From Boswellia sacra (lineage: Eukaryota; Streptophyta; Magnoliopsida; Sapindales; Burseraceae): a stretch of 64,000 nucleotides of DNA. Numbering within the stretch: position 1 is the stretch's first letter; each line of letters starts with the position of its first letter. The DNA lies in the NCBI GenBank assembly GCA_013180625.2, contig SNVD02004463.1:1-64000 (forward strand), written 5' to 3'. The position numbers and the translations under genes are program-made. This document shows, piece after piece, positions 47,461 through 57,918 of the stretch. Under the pieces are notes generated by a model that did not search any database, had not been told where the DNA came from, and saw nothing but the letters and a program-made list of their open reading frames with translations.

Positions 47461-50400
47461 AGATTTTTGCAGGAAAGAAATATGTGACTCATTTGCAAGT
47501 CGTAAGCAGGTGACCCTCCAAGGATTGGAAACCTTGACCCCGTTGAAGCCCAGGGCTATGTACCACAAAGAAAAAATTATCCTTGTATAATAATCATTTT
47601 ATGATATTTAAGATCTAGATACTACAATCTATTTGCAAAACAAAAGATAAATTAAATTGTCAGAAAGGTGTTGCTAGATTGTAGCCATTGTCATCAATAG
47701 CGATATTCATCCAAGCGATTCTGGCGACTGGTTAGCTAGCACTAAAATATTTTGTGTAAGTTGATTTTACCACTGAATTGTTATTTTCCAATGTAAGATA
47801 TGACACCATGACCATAGTATAACCAGTCAAATTTTTCATCATACTTTTCAATAGAGAAATCTTTGCAAATATTTAGAATTAATGGCTTGGGGTAGCAATT
47901 TTTGTGTTGACGATGTCTTGAATGTTCTTTAGTGACGATTGTTGGAAACCGATGACGACTACCATTGACAAGTTTCCAACATTATTTTAGAAATATTTAA
48001 AATTTTAGTTAAATAGTTATTAGTTATATAAATTAATCTTAACCAAAATTTGTAATTAAGATTTTTGAAAATTTCAAACTATTATAAAAATAAATATGTC
48101 TACTTTGGTGATTTGGATTTAAAATCAATTTTTAAAAGTTGATTTTTCAAACACCTATGACTTCTTTTGAAAAGCACATCAACTTCTAAAATTTAGTTCA
48201 CAAAACATCTTGCAACTAATTTTATTATTTGTTCCTACAATATCTACAACACAAGCTAATTATTTCTTAAGATACAATAACCCCAAACTTGTCCTTAAAA
48301 TGGTATCACAATTGACACTTATTATAACATGTTTGCTTTGTCTTCTGAGGCTTTGTTCGGTCAAGCTACACCTACAGACTTTTTATTATTATCTAGAAAA
48401 GTACTTAATATTAAGAATCATATTATACTTATATACTTTATATATAAACTCACTCAGACAAGCATATATATCATGATGTGATTGGATAAACAAATGTTAA
48501 TTATATAAATTATATTAATAAAAATAGGTGATATGATGATTATGCAATTCTAATATTAATGTTAAACTCTTCCGTCCTAATATTGAGGCATTACATGGTT
48601 TCATATGATCTCTTTAACAAACGCATGCCGCTATGGCTTAAAAATTAAAAGAGATTAGAAGTAATTTTCATTAATTTCCTCTCCTATTCAAGTTTGTTTT
48701 TATCTTTGGTTACAAGTACATTAAATTAAATTGTCGCTATGAGCATCTTTAGCCTTTTCCCTTGTTCTACAGATTTGTCACTCTTAATGCAAACAAAAGT
48801 AAGAAATCAATTCCAAACACCCTACCCCTAATTAGTTACGTAAATAATCTCAAATATTTGAAATTAAAAGTAAGAACTTGTTCAAGCACTTTTTCATTAA
48901 CCATATATGTAAATAATCTCTATTAGCTGGAATCAAAAGTAAACCCTCAATTATGTGTTCAAACACTTCAAACATAAATTATAAAAGTCATGGCAATGAG
49001 TAGGAACCAAAAGTAGTCAATTACGTGTTCAAAGCTCACATAACAAAGCTCAATTATGTGTCAAAACAGTTATGAGTCTTTAATTTGAAGTAGATGTCCC
49101 AGTGGACCAATAAAGTAGACTCTTGAGTCAATTATCAACAAAGGTTGATGACATCTCATGACAAAAACATAGCTAAGTTATGCTCTATATGAGAAAAATA
49201 AATAAACAAAAAATAAAATAATCCATATATTCACATTTCATTCAGATTATTCATGAAATTATCTCCATTGAATCGAACTGATTATTTGGTTCATAATCAC
49301 TTTGGCTTTTGCACCCTCTCATACACCTGGAAAAGAAAATGTGAGTAAGAACATTAGAAATAAAAAAGTGATAAATAACTTCAAAAAACTTAAAAGGATT
49401 TGTTCTTTTTATAGGTCCCATATTAGGAAAGTAGAGCCAAGAGTCAATTGAAAGAGGTCAAACACTCAACTATTTATTAGTCTTTCATTCTTGTTGGCGT
49501 TTATAACTTACTATTCTTTCACTCTTCTCGTCAAGAGAAAAGTCTCCACTTATAAAGCTAGAATCAAAAGTTCCCTCAAATCTGAATCTAATCAAGTAAA
49601 GTAAAAAAGCACTTACCTACTTTTCTTTCTTTTAAGTATTTTGTTTTATATTGCCTAATAAAGTTAACTTTTTGTCGAGTTTTTCATGTGTTCCCATAGC
49701 TTTCGATATGTCTAATGTTGCAAAGGCTAAAATATCTTGGAACTTTTGCTAGTATTTTCTTTATGTTCATACAATTACTTTTTATTTAGGAAAAGAACAA
49801 ATATATTGTCATTCTCAAAAAAAAAAAAAAATAGTCCATTGATCCAGAGAAGAGAATCAGAGTAATTTATCTAAAGTCAAGCAAAGACTAAAAGGACCAA
49901 GATTTTGGTTGTAAGAAATAGCCAGAATTTGTAGTGTCATTCTCGGAAATAGTTCTTTGTGAAAAGAAAAGTTAATTATCTCCGCTATACAATGGAATTT
50001 GAATTTAATAGGTAGGAATTAAAATGGTTTTCTAAGAGTAATTGACTCGTTTGGAATCAATGGAGGACTGAAACAACTCTTACCAAGATCCTATGTTTCA
50101 AGCTCTCTCATAACAAAGATCATCTTCATTGAGCAAAGTGGACAAAAAAAGAGTTCTAACTAATTATGTCAAAGTAAGGTTGAATATGAATTAGAGGGCT
50201 TAATGCACCGCCTATGGTACTCTAAACTTAATAGGAGTCATTTAGAAGAGGAATGTAGCTTTGATTTTTCTGTTTTTATCTCAACTTTCAAGAATCCGTA
50301 TATACTAATAGAGTAGTGAGTTAAAGAATAAACATATCAAAGTTAAAAGTTTAATTTTTTTTTCTTTTTTAATTGTTGTCCTATCATTCTAAGAAATAAT

Positions 50401-50984
50401 TCTTTCGAAAAAGAAAAGTAAACTATCTCCACCATACAATGGACTTTGTTACGTAGAAACTAACATGATTTTCGATGATTAATTGACACGAATGGAATCA
50501 ATCGACTGGAACTAGCATTAATGATTTTGAGGAACACTTGATATCTTCTGGATCATAGTCGTGGATCATCATTCATTTTAATTTTGAAAATTTACTGATA
50601 TAAATTTCTAAGTTTTGTTCAGTCATTAAATTGATATGATTGAGAAGTGTAACACAAAAAAAGAAAGTTTTTCGTCTCCTAAATCTTATAATCTTCCATA
50701 ATTAAACTACCAGTCTCATATTTCAATTTTATTATCATTGTTAATTTATTATCAACAAGAACAATTCAATAGGATTTATTTCATTCTGTGTCTGAAGCTA
50801 TTCTATTGAAGAATCATTTGAATCCAAAATCAATGGATAGCGATACATATCGAATAAACGCACAGGCAAACTGCAATAGTAAATTGATACCCTGGCTAGA
50901 CAATAAGAAGGCATCAGATGATCCTACAAATGACTGATCTAAACAACAATATATTTGGCCATTCGATAAATTAACTTAACATTC
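47461..50984. other. Non-coding sequence
   Basis: I see no convincing gene. Several short, loosely repeated stretches about tgtgttcaaacactt and caattatgtg occur at 48880-49070. A poly-A tract lies at 49818-49831. Confidence 0.4.
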
Positions 50985-51140
50985 CTATTAGTGTATTAAA
51001 TCCTGACATTGAGAAAGTTCCTCCTAATAGCACATAATTTTGATACATCTGTTATTGTCATCCATTCCTATTAGTATATTAAATCCTGACATTGAGAAAG
51101 TTCCTCCTAATAGCACATAATTTTGATACATATGTTATTG
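50985..51140. repeat. Recent tandem duplication of about 79 bp
   Basis: ATTCCTATTAGTGTATTAAA through GTTATTGTCATCC occurs twice in a row, with only two or three differences. It overlaps the 3' end of the receptor-kinase remnant. Confidence 0.8.
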
Positions 51141-51610
51141 TCATCCGTTCACTGGGAGATTACATTGACCAAAGAACTCCACTTCTCACTCTAGAAGTCA
51201 AGCACTCCTCAATTTTTACTCTTTCATTTCTGTGGCTTGCTTTGTCGCTGGCTCTACCTTCCAATAGTGAACGTTCAATAATCTCCACTTTCTCGCAAGA
51301 CCATCTTTGCCAATTCATAAAGATGAAGAGTAAGTTTATCATTAAACGCGTCGTCAGTTGTTGCCTTCCCATGAAAATCTCCAACAACATAATTCCAAAG
51401 CTATACATGTCTGCTGTCATAGTCACTCCACCACCCATACCATACTCTGAAAGACATGTGGACTTATGATAGTACTTATTAGTTGCCAATTGCTATATGA
51501 ATGTAACATGCATGTACATATGTAGTACAGGAATAAGATTGAAATACCTACTTGGACAGCATAACCAGCAATTCCTCTTATTTCAATAATTGAGCTTGAT
51601 TGAGTTTATA
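51065..51610 (-). pseudogene. LRR receptor-like kinase, C-terminal kinase fragment
   Basis: On the minus strand two pieces of a Ser/Thr receptor kinase are visible. The first (about 51610-51551) reads EIRGIAGYAVQ, kinase subdomain VIII. After an intron-like gap ending in TTTCAG (51447), the second reads YGMGGGVTMTADMYSFGIML, then LLEIFMGRQQ, SLLEGRA and GVLWSM, an in-frame TAA, then SPSERMTIT and KLCAIRRNFLN. This matches membrane receptor kinases with an intron at the GYxxPEYG site. The donor reads CAAG|TAGGTA, suggesting loss of a G. The rest of the kinase and the LRR part are absent. Confidence 0.7.
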
Positions 51611-53051
51611 TAAACTTAAAACAAAAGGAAAAAAATGCAAGATTTAAAGTAATTGCCATAAACTCATTTAAATAGACTTAAAACCAATCAAATGGGGATG
51701 ATTATGCAACTTTAAAAAAAAAATTATGGAAACGATGGATAAATAAAACAACCAAGTGTTCCTTAGCAATTAAAACCAAGTGCCCAAAGCAATGTTGTAG
51801 GATCAGATTAACTAACAATCTTACCTAGCTTGATTTAGAATTCTAACTTGACTAAATTGCTTGGAGGCACATATCTAATACTTTTTCTTTTCTGGTCTAT
51901 CTTCTTTCTTTTCTTCATTTTCATCTTATATCATATTAATAAAAAATCAAAAAACAATTATCTTTTAATTAATGAGGCTTAGGCTTTTGTGGGTGTCTTT
52001 GCGGATGCATGCTATGCCAATAATTCGTTTTCTATTTGTTTTGAACTATATGAGAATTTCAAGAGAAAAAAAAAGTAATTATATACCTCCAAATTGATCT
52101 TCTATCAAGATATGGCCAAGAAAAACATGCTTGTGGAAACACAATATAAACGTGTTATTGTTTATAACATCAAACGTTTATATCGCCGAAATATTTGACT
52201 ATGAAAAAGGTCTATCCCACAAAGTATGTGATGGGTTTTTCCATCAATAGGGACAAGACTTTAATCAATTAGATGATAGATATTTTTTACTTTGAAAAAC
52301 ATCAATCGACTACAAGAAAATTGGTTTTTTACTGCATCCTTTCCACCACAGGTTTTAATTAGCATGGTTAAAATTAATTTTTTATAACTTAAATTAATTA
52401 TAAATCGTTGAAACTTATGAAAAACTCTAATTTCACAGCATGCACTAAATAAAAGTACTAAAATCAGTATGTTAACCACTTGCTTGATCAGGTTGATATT
52501 TATAGTATTTGCAATATGAATTAATTGGCACGTCGTTGACATAAATAAAAGACCACGTTGAATTGTATGGGGTGTTTTATTTTATTTACCACATATGCTT
52601 GCTAGTGGTTAAAAGTAAAGAATTTACATGAAAATGGCAAAAGTCAACATATTTACAACTTATAATAGTAATGTAGTTAATAGTTGTATTATTTACAACA
52701 TGCATTAGCTGGTAAGTGATTGATAAAAATAAAAGATCACATAAATTACATGTAGTGGTTTATTTGATTTAACCACATGTATTACTAGTGATAGAAAACA
52801 GTTAATTTATTGGATGGAATATTTTTGGTTTTTTATCGTTGGGGGTAGTAATTAAAATATTAAGATTTCTTTTCTTATAACGTTCTTTCTTAATCTACAA
52901 TAATCTTCATCTCTACCTCACTATCTCTTCGCTCGACTCCTTTAAAGTTTCAACAACTTCTTCGTTGATCAACAAATAAAGTTTCAATCACTTCTGTATT
53001 TAATCTCTTAAATATATGTGAGTTAATTTTAACTTTTTCTTTAATATTTAG
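51611..53051. other. Non-coding sequence
   Basis: No gene is recognised. Phrases like accacatRtRtt-ctagtgRt recur at 52588-52612 and 52770-52800, a weak dispersed repeat. A string CTACAAGAAAATTGG at 52310 resembles a CACTA end but has no partner. Confidence 0.4.
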
Positions 53052-53129
53052 ATGTATATTTTTTACCGTTATTTAGATCTTTCTTTATTCCTTATTAATT
53101 TGTACTTTTTAGATTCTAGTTTAGATCAA

Positions 53130-53477
53130 TTGATCCAAACCTATCCTATTTATGAAAAGAGCAAGAAGAAGAAGAAGAAGAAGAAGAAGCAGAAGAAGAA
53201 GAAGAAAGGTAAGAATTTCTCAATTTTTTTTTTTTGGTGTATTTGATTATTTAAAATTTTTAATAATTTTTTTTCAAGTAAGTTTGGTGAGTATTTGATT
53301 TCTTCATCATATTTCATTCGCATGTGATGTTTTCACTTAGTTTTGTGCAGAGATTTGATAAAGCTTTCTAGGAAGGCACTGTTTTTGAGAAGACGGGACA
53401 ATTGGGGAAGGTTATATGATTATCTTGTACTGGAATTGCAAGAAATAGAAGATAAAGATGAGATTCCAAAGAATTAA
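53130..53477 (+). other. Possible small two-exon gene with AAG microsatellite
   Basis: A segment with an (AAG)n run at 53163-53207 ends at AAAG|GTAAG. After TTTTGTGCAG (53350) an open segment of about 42 codons reads DLIKLSRKALFLRRRDNWGR, then LYDYLVLELQEIEDK, and ends in TAA at 53475-53477. The splice signals and reading frames are compatible in one phase. I do not recognise the protein, and it may be chance. Confidence 0.25.
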
Positions 53478-54257
53478 TCTTAATTTGTTCTAGTTTGTCA
53501 AGTTTCTCTCCCCTTTTAGAAATTTTGCCTTCTCGGCCTAATTATTATTCAGTAGTTTGATATGAAAAATCTTTTGATAAAGCTTGTGGAAGTTTGATTC
53601 ATAGTCACGTATTTAAATATTTATTTATTTTCATAATTTTTCAATATTTATTTATTTTCATAAATTCTTAATTTTTTGAAAATTTTTAATTATTTTCAAA
53701 TTTCATACTAATTTATTTATTTGAATAATTGTTTAATGAATATAATATTTTAAAATATTCCTTAAACTATTATTTGTGCATATATATTTCTAATTTATAA
53801 TTAAAATATATATCAAATATAATTATTTAAATTTATAATATCTATATGTAAAATTTAAATTATTTCATCAATAAATAGATATACTTTGATTTATAATATT
53901 AATTTTTTATTTTGATTTTCATATTAATTAAAAATTAAACTTTAAACTTTGATATAAAGTATGTGTTCATGTATTTTTACAAAAATTAAAAAATTAAATA
54001 TATATTTTTAAATATTACAAATTATTATTATTATTCATATAAAATATTGCTATAAAATAATTTATATAAAATTTGTTTACCTGAAATAATTAAAAAGTAT
54101 TATAAGAACTAATAATTAAATAAAATTATAAATAGATAATAAACATATGTATTTTAGTTATTCAGATAAAAGAAAAAGTACGATAATCATTTTTAAAAAT
54201 TGGTTTAGTAAAGATCCGTGGCCTTTGCACAGGATCAGAAATCCTACAATTATCTAA
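53478..54257. other. Very AT-rich non-coding sequence
   Basis: This is dominated by AT-rich words such as TTATTTATT and AAAATTAAA. No coding frame stands out. It ends at the TAA target duplication of the Harbinger element. Confidence 0.5.
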
Positions 54258-54527
54258 GGGACCGCTTGATAAAGGGGTAGGAATCTTAAGGATGAGATTT
54301 ACATTGCTGAAAAAGTAAGATATGGAAATATGATGGAAAGTATGGTTACTATGCTTGGTTGTCCACAAGAATTTTGGTTTAGATTAATATAGGAATCAGA
54401 TTATTGTATTTGGTTATATACAAAAATGTTAATTTTGTTCATTATGTGAGTAAACTTGATAACACAAATTTTGTTACTGTATAAAAATACTTAAATTTTA
54501 TTCTTGCTCTAGTATAATTGTAAAAAA

Positions 54528-54545
54528 TATAAATATATATATATA

Positions 54546-54578
<33 letters not shown>

Positions 54579-54580
54579 GT
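54528..54580. repeat. AT microsatellite
   Basis: A run of AT/TA dinucleotides interrupted by GTGTA lies just inside the left end of the Harbinger element. Confidence 0.9.
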
Positions 54581-55338
54581 AGGATAATAATTTAGAAGAT
54601 TTTAAAAAATTATTTATTATGAATTACTATAAATACTTTAAAAATATTTTTGAATTTATTATATATTCATTATAAATTACAATAAATAATTTTTTTAAAT
54701 TTGTTGTAAATTTATTATAAATTATCATAAATAATATATAAATTTATCCTAAATTTATTCATAATTTTGCTGTATGCTATATGGGAAAGGTCAAATGCAT
54801 AAATGTTTTTTTTTTAAATCACACTTTCATTACAGCGAAATCATTCTTGCACATTTAGACTAGCTGGACGTACTTTGTTTCTATCCTTTATTATCTGACA
54901 CATAAAAAAATGTTGTATTCTCAAGCTCCTAACAACTCTACCTATTTCAATGTTTAGACAAAAAATAAAAAATAAACAAACATGCAAGAAGAAAACAAAC
55001 CTACTATCATAGATGTCTACTAAAACATGTGAATTTAAGAAAAATTTGATGACAGATGTAGAACAATATTACAAATTTCATATAATGGTGTAAACAAAGC
55101 TTCAAAACAAGGCAAGACTGTGCTATTTCCAAAGCAAGGTGATTTAAGGTTCATTCTAATACTATTTGTCAAAATGAAAAACATCAAAGTTAGTAACATT
55201 TTTTCATATAATGTGGCCAAAACTTGATGACTACACCGAAATACCATCAAAAGTTCCCAAAATCATGACTACAAAATTCACCCAAATGCTATCAGCAACA
55301 AAGTTTGTCAAAAAAACCAAAAAAAGTTCCATTCTATC

Positions 55339-56353
55339 TCATTCCAACAGTCTAAGAAGAAATTCAAGTTTGTATTCGTCATCCAATGTGAAGAAAAAAT
55401 CTATGTTAGCTTGATTTTGGACAAGAAGTTGTCTAACTTTAACTCGTTGTGCATTTGTTAGCCTTTCAACTTTTTTAAGTTCATCAAAGATTTCATCCTC
55501 CTAGTTACTCCATCGGTTTCAACCTGAAAGCAATTAGCAGTTCTTCTAATGTTGTCACTAGCAGCAGCATGTATTTCACCAAATTTTTGCACTGTGGCAT
55601 TCAACATATCAACCAAAGGATCCACATTTCTTGATCTTTTCCTACTTTTTCTGCCTGTTTGGGTTGAACCAACTGGTGTGCTTGTTTGACTCATGCTTGT
55701 AGTACCAATAAGGTCATCTACTAGGTTGAATGGATCGAACTCAACATTTTGATCACTCTCTACCTCTCTATTAATCCCCATTGCACCTTGTCCATTGGCA
55801 CAGTCCTTCCCAAACATGGTTCCCAAATCATCAAAATGTGGAAATGATTTGTTTCTTAAGCCTTTTGCATTTGGATAACTCTGTGTAAATGTTAGATGAC
55901 ATACAACAAACATTAGATAAAACAAATGGAAGGAAATGCTTTAAATTTGTTACACTATAATGATATTCAACTAAGTACACAAACAACAAAAAATGTTACC
56001 TCAACCCAATCATCAAACACGCTTTGTTTAGCGATAACACACTCGAGTTCATCATTCCAACCAAATCCGCTTGTAGCGGGTCCTAACATCTCAGAAATTG
56101 CATTGAATTGTTTCTTTAGAATCGTGATACGATAATCAATGTGAGGTTGTGCTCTTAGTCCACAATAAGGAATCTTCTCATTCATCATGTCTTCTGATTG
56201 TTGTCAATAGCTTGGTTTAAAAGTCCCATTATCCGCTTTCCACCATCCACTATTAGCTATCTCCAATAAACACTCTACCAACTTGCTATCCTCAGCTGCA
56301 GTCCGTTGATGCTTTTTTACTGTATTTGATGGTTGTTAGTCTGGAGCATCCAT
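55339..56353 (-). pseudogene. Harbinger Myb/SANT-like DNA-binding protein
   Basis: PIF/Harbinger elements use a Myb/SANT-like partner that brings the transposase to the ends. Reading from ATG 56353: MDAPD-stop, TAAEDSKLVECLLEIANSGW with ADNGTFKPSY-stop, MMNEKIPYCGLRAQPHIDYR, LKKQFNAISEMLG and WNDELECVIAKQ, the trihelix-like domain. A GT-AG intron at 55998-55881 joins DDWVE to SYPNAKGLRNKSFPHFDDLG. The tail has serine/threonine-rich and basic GRKSRKRSRN stretches. A frame change near 55495 leads into LKKVERLTNAQRVKVRQLLV and a stop at 55339-55341. Two early stops and the frameshift make it inactive. Confidence 0.75.
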
Positions 56354-56624
56354 TCTGCTGAATGTAGATATAACTCACATCAAGTTAGATTAGAAAAAAG
56401 TATGAAAAAAGTAGTAACTGATATAAATTAATCCAAAGGCATAGATATGAAACGGAAATACTATTACATTGATAAATTCCAAACTAAAGAGATAAAATTG
56501 GTCATTAAAACTTTTGCACCAAAGCAATAAAATTTTTCATTGAAACTTTAAATTCAAAGGCCTTAAAATGTTCATATAAAACCGCATGTATTTCACTACA
56601 ATTGTTCAAGCACAGTAAGCCAAT

Positions 56625-57918
56625 CTATGAATGTCGGTTCCTTTGCCATTGCTCAAACATTTCTGTAGCCAAGTTGTCTCTCCAAGCATTCCATGCATTT
56701 GATGTTTTGATATGTATATAATGATTATTGTCTACATTGTCCTCTTCTTCACCATCATCCTTGTCACTAGCATCATGTTTACTTTCTCTCAAAGCTCATT
56801 CTAAATGATCTACAGGCATTTCTCGTTTAATCAAGTTGTGGAGGAGACAACATGCCAAGATAATTTGACATTGGATTTTGACAAGATAGTATGATTGACC
56901 TCTAAGAATTGCCCATCACCCCTTTCAACAATCCAAACGCCCTCTCTATTACATTTCTAGCTAAGAATGTCTCATATTAAAAAATTCAGCAGGAGTATTA
57001 GGTGGATATTCCAATTATTTAAATGATAACGGTGTCCTCTATATGGTGCCAAGAAGCCTTCACCGTTGGGATACCCAGCATCGCAAAGGTAGTAGTATCC
57101 TACAAGTCAAATGATAAGGTTTAGTAAAAATAGTAGTTATGTTGTATAAAATAGCATTTCTTAAAACAAGGAAAAAATTTAACTTATCTTGTGCAACTTT
57201 TAACTTGTTTGTCCTAAATAAAACATCCTGTAAGACTCTAGAGTCAGCAGCTGATCCTTCCCATCCAGGCAAGAAATAAATAAATTGCATATCTTGTGAG
57301 ACAACTAATAGTACATTGGCAGTAATTTCATTCTTCCTAGCATGATACCTAGGCCTATCTAATGCAGGCACATTCACTTTAATATATGTACCATCTAGTG
57401 CTCCTAAGCAATTCCTAAACCATTTCCACCTCTCATCAGTTGAATTATCTAGAACTGGCTCTGGAGTCTTTAATAGTAACTCATGGACACATAACAAAGC
57501 ATTCAAGACCTTATTAATTTGTCTACTGGCTATTTCTCCCGAGTGTGCATGTTGACGCCTCGTAATTCTATTCTTAACATCATGAGAAATAATATTTAAG
57601 AATAAGGAAACCATTTCTTCAACGTTCATATTTTTCATCCCCCTACAAGCACAAAATAGCAAATGTTCTTCTATCTGTGCAAGTACTTTCAGCATAGGCT
57701 AGGTCACTAGAATGAATCATTTTAAAAATATTTAGCTGATGTATTTTATGCCTATGAAAAGAGCTAAATGGAAATTCATTTGTACTTGATCGTCTTCTAG
57801 AAGCAATAATAAACAACATGAGAATGAAAAGAAAGGTCATCCCATTCAACATTTCCATATATTGAACCAAAACAGCTATATTTCTTTCCTTTCCAACCAA
57901 TGGAAGATGAGCCATACC
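56625..57918 (-). pseudogene. HARBI1-type transposase of the Harbinger element
   Basis: This would be the DDE nuclease that cuts and joins the element. From about 57918 the frame gives MAHLPLVGKERN, then after a shift near 57680 the body: VEEMVSLFLNIISHDVKN, WKWFRNCLGALDGTYIKV (first catalytic D in ALDGTY), RKNEITANVLLVVSQDMQFI, and YFLPGWEGSAADSRVLQDVL (second D in SAADSR). An intron from about 57185 to TTGTAG|GATAC (57100) has donor CAAG|ATAAGT, apparently GT changed to AT. The last exon reads YYLCDAGYPNGEGFLAPYRG then breaks, with ARNVIERAFGLLKG and AWNAWRDNLATEMFEQW readable in other frames to the stop at 56625. Multiple frameshifts: inactive. Confidence 0.78.

Noticed and set aside
52305..52325. 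Possible CACTA end (CTACAAGAAAATTGG)
   Set aside because: It lacks the leading CACTA, has no partner end or target duplication, and has no subterminal repeats.
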